A DNA stretch of 5,297 nucleotides. Origin: an uncultured Phycisphaerales bacterium. GTDB taxonomy: Bacteria; Planctomycetota; Phycisphaerae; UBA1845; CAIVHJ01. A model generated the notes under the pieces. It searched no databases. It was not told the DNA's origin and saw only the letters and a program-made list of their open reading frames with translations. The DNA is taken from positions 1-5,297 of the forward strand of contig CAIVHJ010000045.1 of the NCBI GenBank assembly GCA_903905665.1, in the 5' to 3' direction. The translations under genes were made by a program, and so were the position numbers. This document shows, in pieces, positions 5,234-5,297 of the stretch. Every line of letters starts with the position of its first letter. Position 1 is the stretch's first letter.

Positions 5234-5297
5234 TCATGCGGCTTTCTTTTGGACGTCATCGTGGTCGAACATGAATCCCATCTTGTTCCGGTGGCCG
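5234..5297 (-). CDS. C-terminal end of an unidentified gene (partial, runs off the window)
   Basis: On the minus strand an open frame enters from the right edge and ends at TGA (5236-5234), giving 20 residues ending MGFMFDHDDVQKKAA. It is in the same frame as the DUF2971 gene, separated by the TGA and two codons, so the two are probably co-transcribed and translationally coupled. The fragment is too short to identify. The hydrophobic-F-D-x-D-D-V ending resembles the last strand and helix of small excisionase-type winged-helix proteins, but this is speculation. That this is real coding sequence rests on the close spacing and the lack of stops. Confidence 0.4.
   Translation of the reverse strand, partial: GHRNKMGFMFDHDDVQKKAA

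Noticed and set aside
4481..5236. DUF2971 gene and the upstream fragment as one protein with a recoded TGA
   Set aside because: They share a frame, but the family pattern is complete without the fragment, an ATG follows the TGA by two codons, and TGA is used as a normal stop in thrC.
1..5297. CRISPR array, tRNA or riboswitch
   Set aside because: No regularly spaced direct repeats, no tRNA cloverleaf elements and no recognisable aptamer (including a lysine riboswitch before the operon) were seen by eye.

Overview
The window looks like a piece of a planctomycete chromosome, probably of the Phycisphaerae type. The reasons are a large single-gene pseudopilin with a GFTLIELLVVIAIIALL start and an N-terminal zinc-ribbon threonine synthase with a CIN-type first cysteine pair. 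There is also a short-form DapB, and the intergenic spaces are full of palindromic repeats. This placement is inference; there is no rRNA or other phylogenetic marker.

Layout. Positions 1-339 carry no gene. They hold an imperfect palindrome (2-74), a GC-rich dispersed-repeat-like block (87-187), and then a consensus -10 box (306-311) and Shine-Dalgarno (328-333) for a pseudopilin gene (340-1575, +). After a short spacer with a perfect hairpin (1629-1650) comes a tightly packed + strand operon. It contains a small four-helix membrane protein gene that is split by an in-frame TGA at 1760-1762, then threonine synthase (2221-3645), then 4-hydroxy-tetrahydrodipicolinate reductase, dapB (3642-4370). 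Both junctions are 4-base ATGA overlaps. ThrC and DapB serve the threonine and lysine/diaminopimelate branches of the aspartate family. dapB ends in a space shared with a convergent gene, where two GGTGGGT-type hairpins form a two-unit palindromic repeat (4397-4473). On the minus strand, an AT-rich DUF2971-type gene (4481-5227) lies just downstream of the end of another, unidentified gene that runs off the window (5234-5297).

Base composition changes along the window. A hand count gives 62% and 58% G+C for two 60-base lines inside thrC (3001-3060, 2821-2880), against 35% for 4501-4800 in the DUF2971 gene, which suggests that gene was acquired.

The most notable observation is the split membrane-protein gene at the head of the thrC-dapB operon. 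The frame is open on both sides of the TGA. There is a good ribosome site before codon 1 and a possible restart just after the stop. A small hairpin downstream fits the loose bacterial SECIS rules, although a plain nonsense mutation is the more likely reading. No convincing new multi-gene system is visible.
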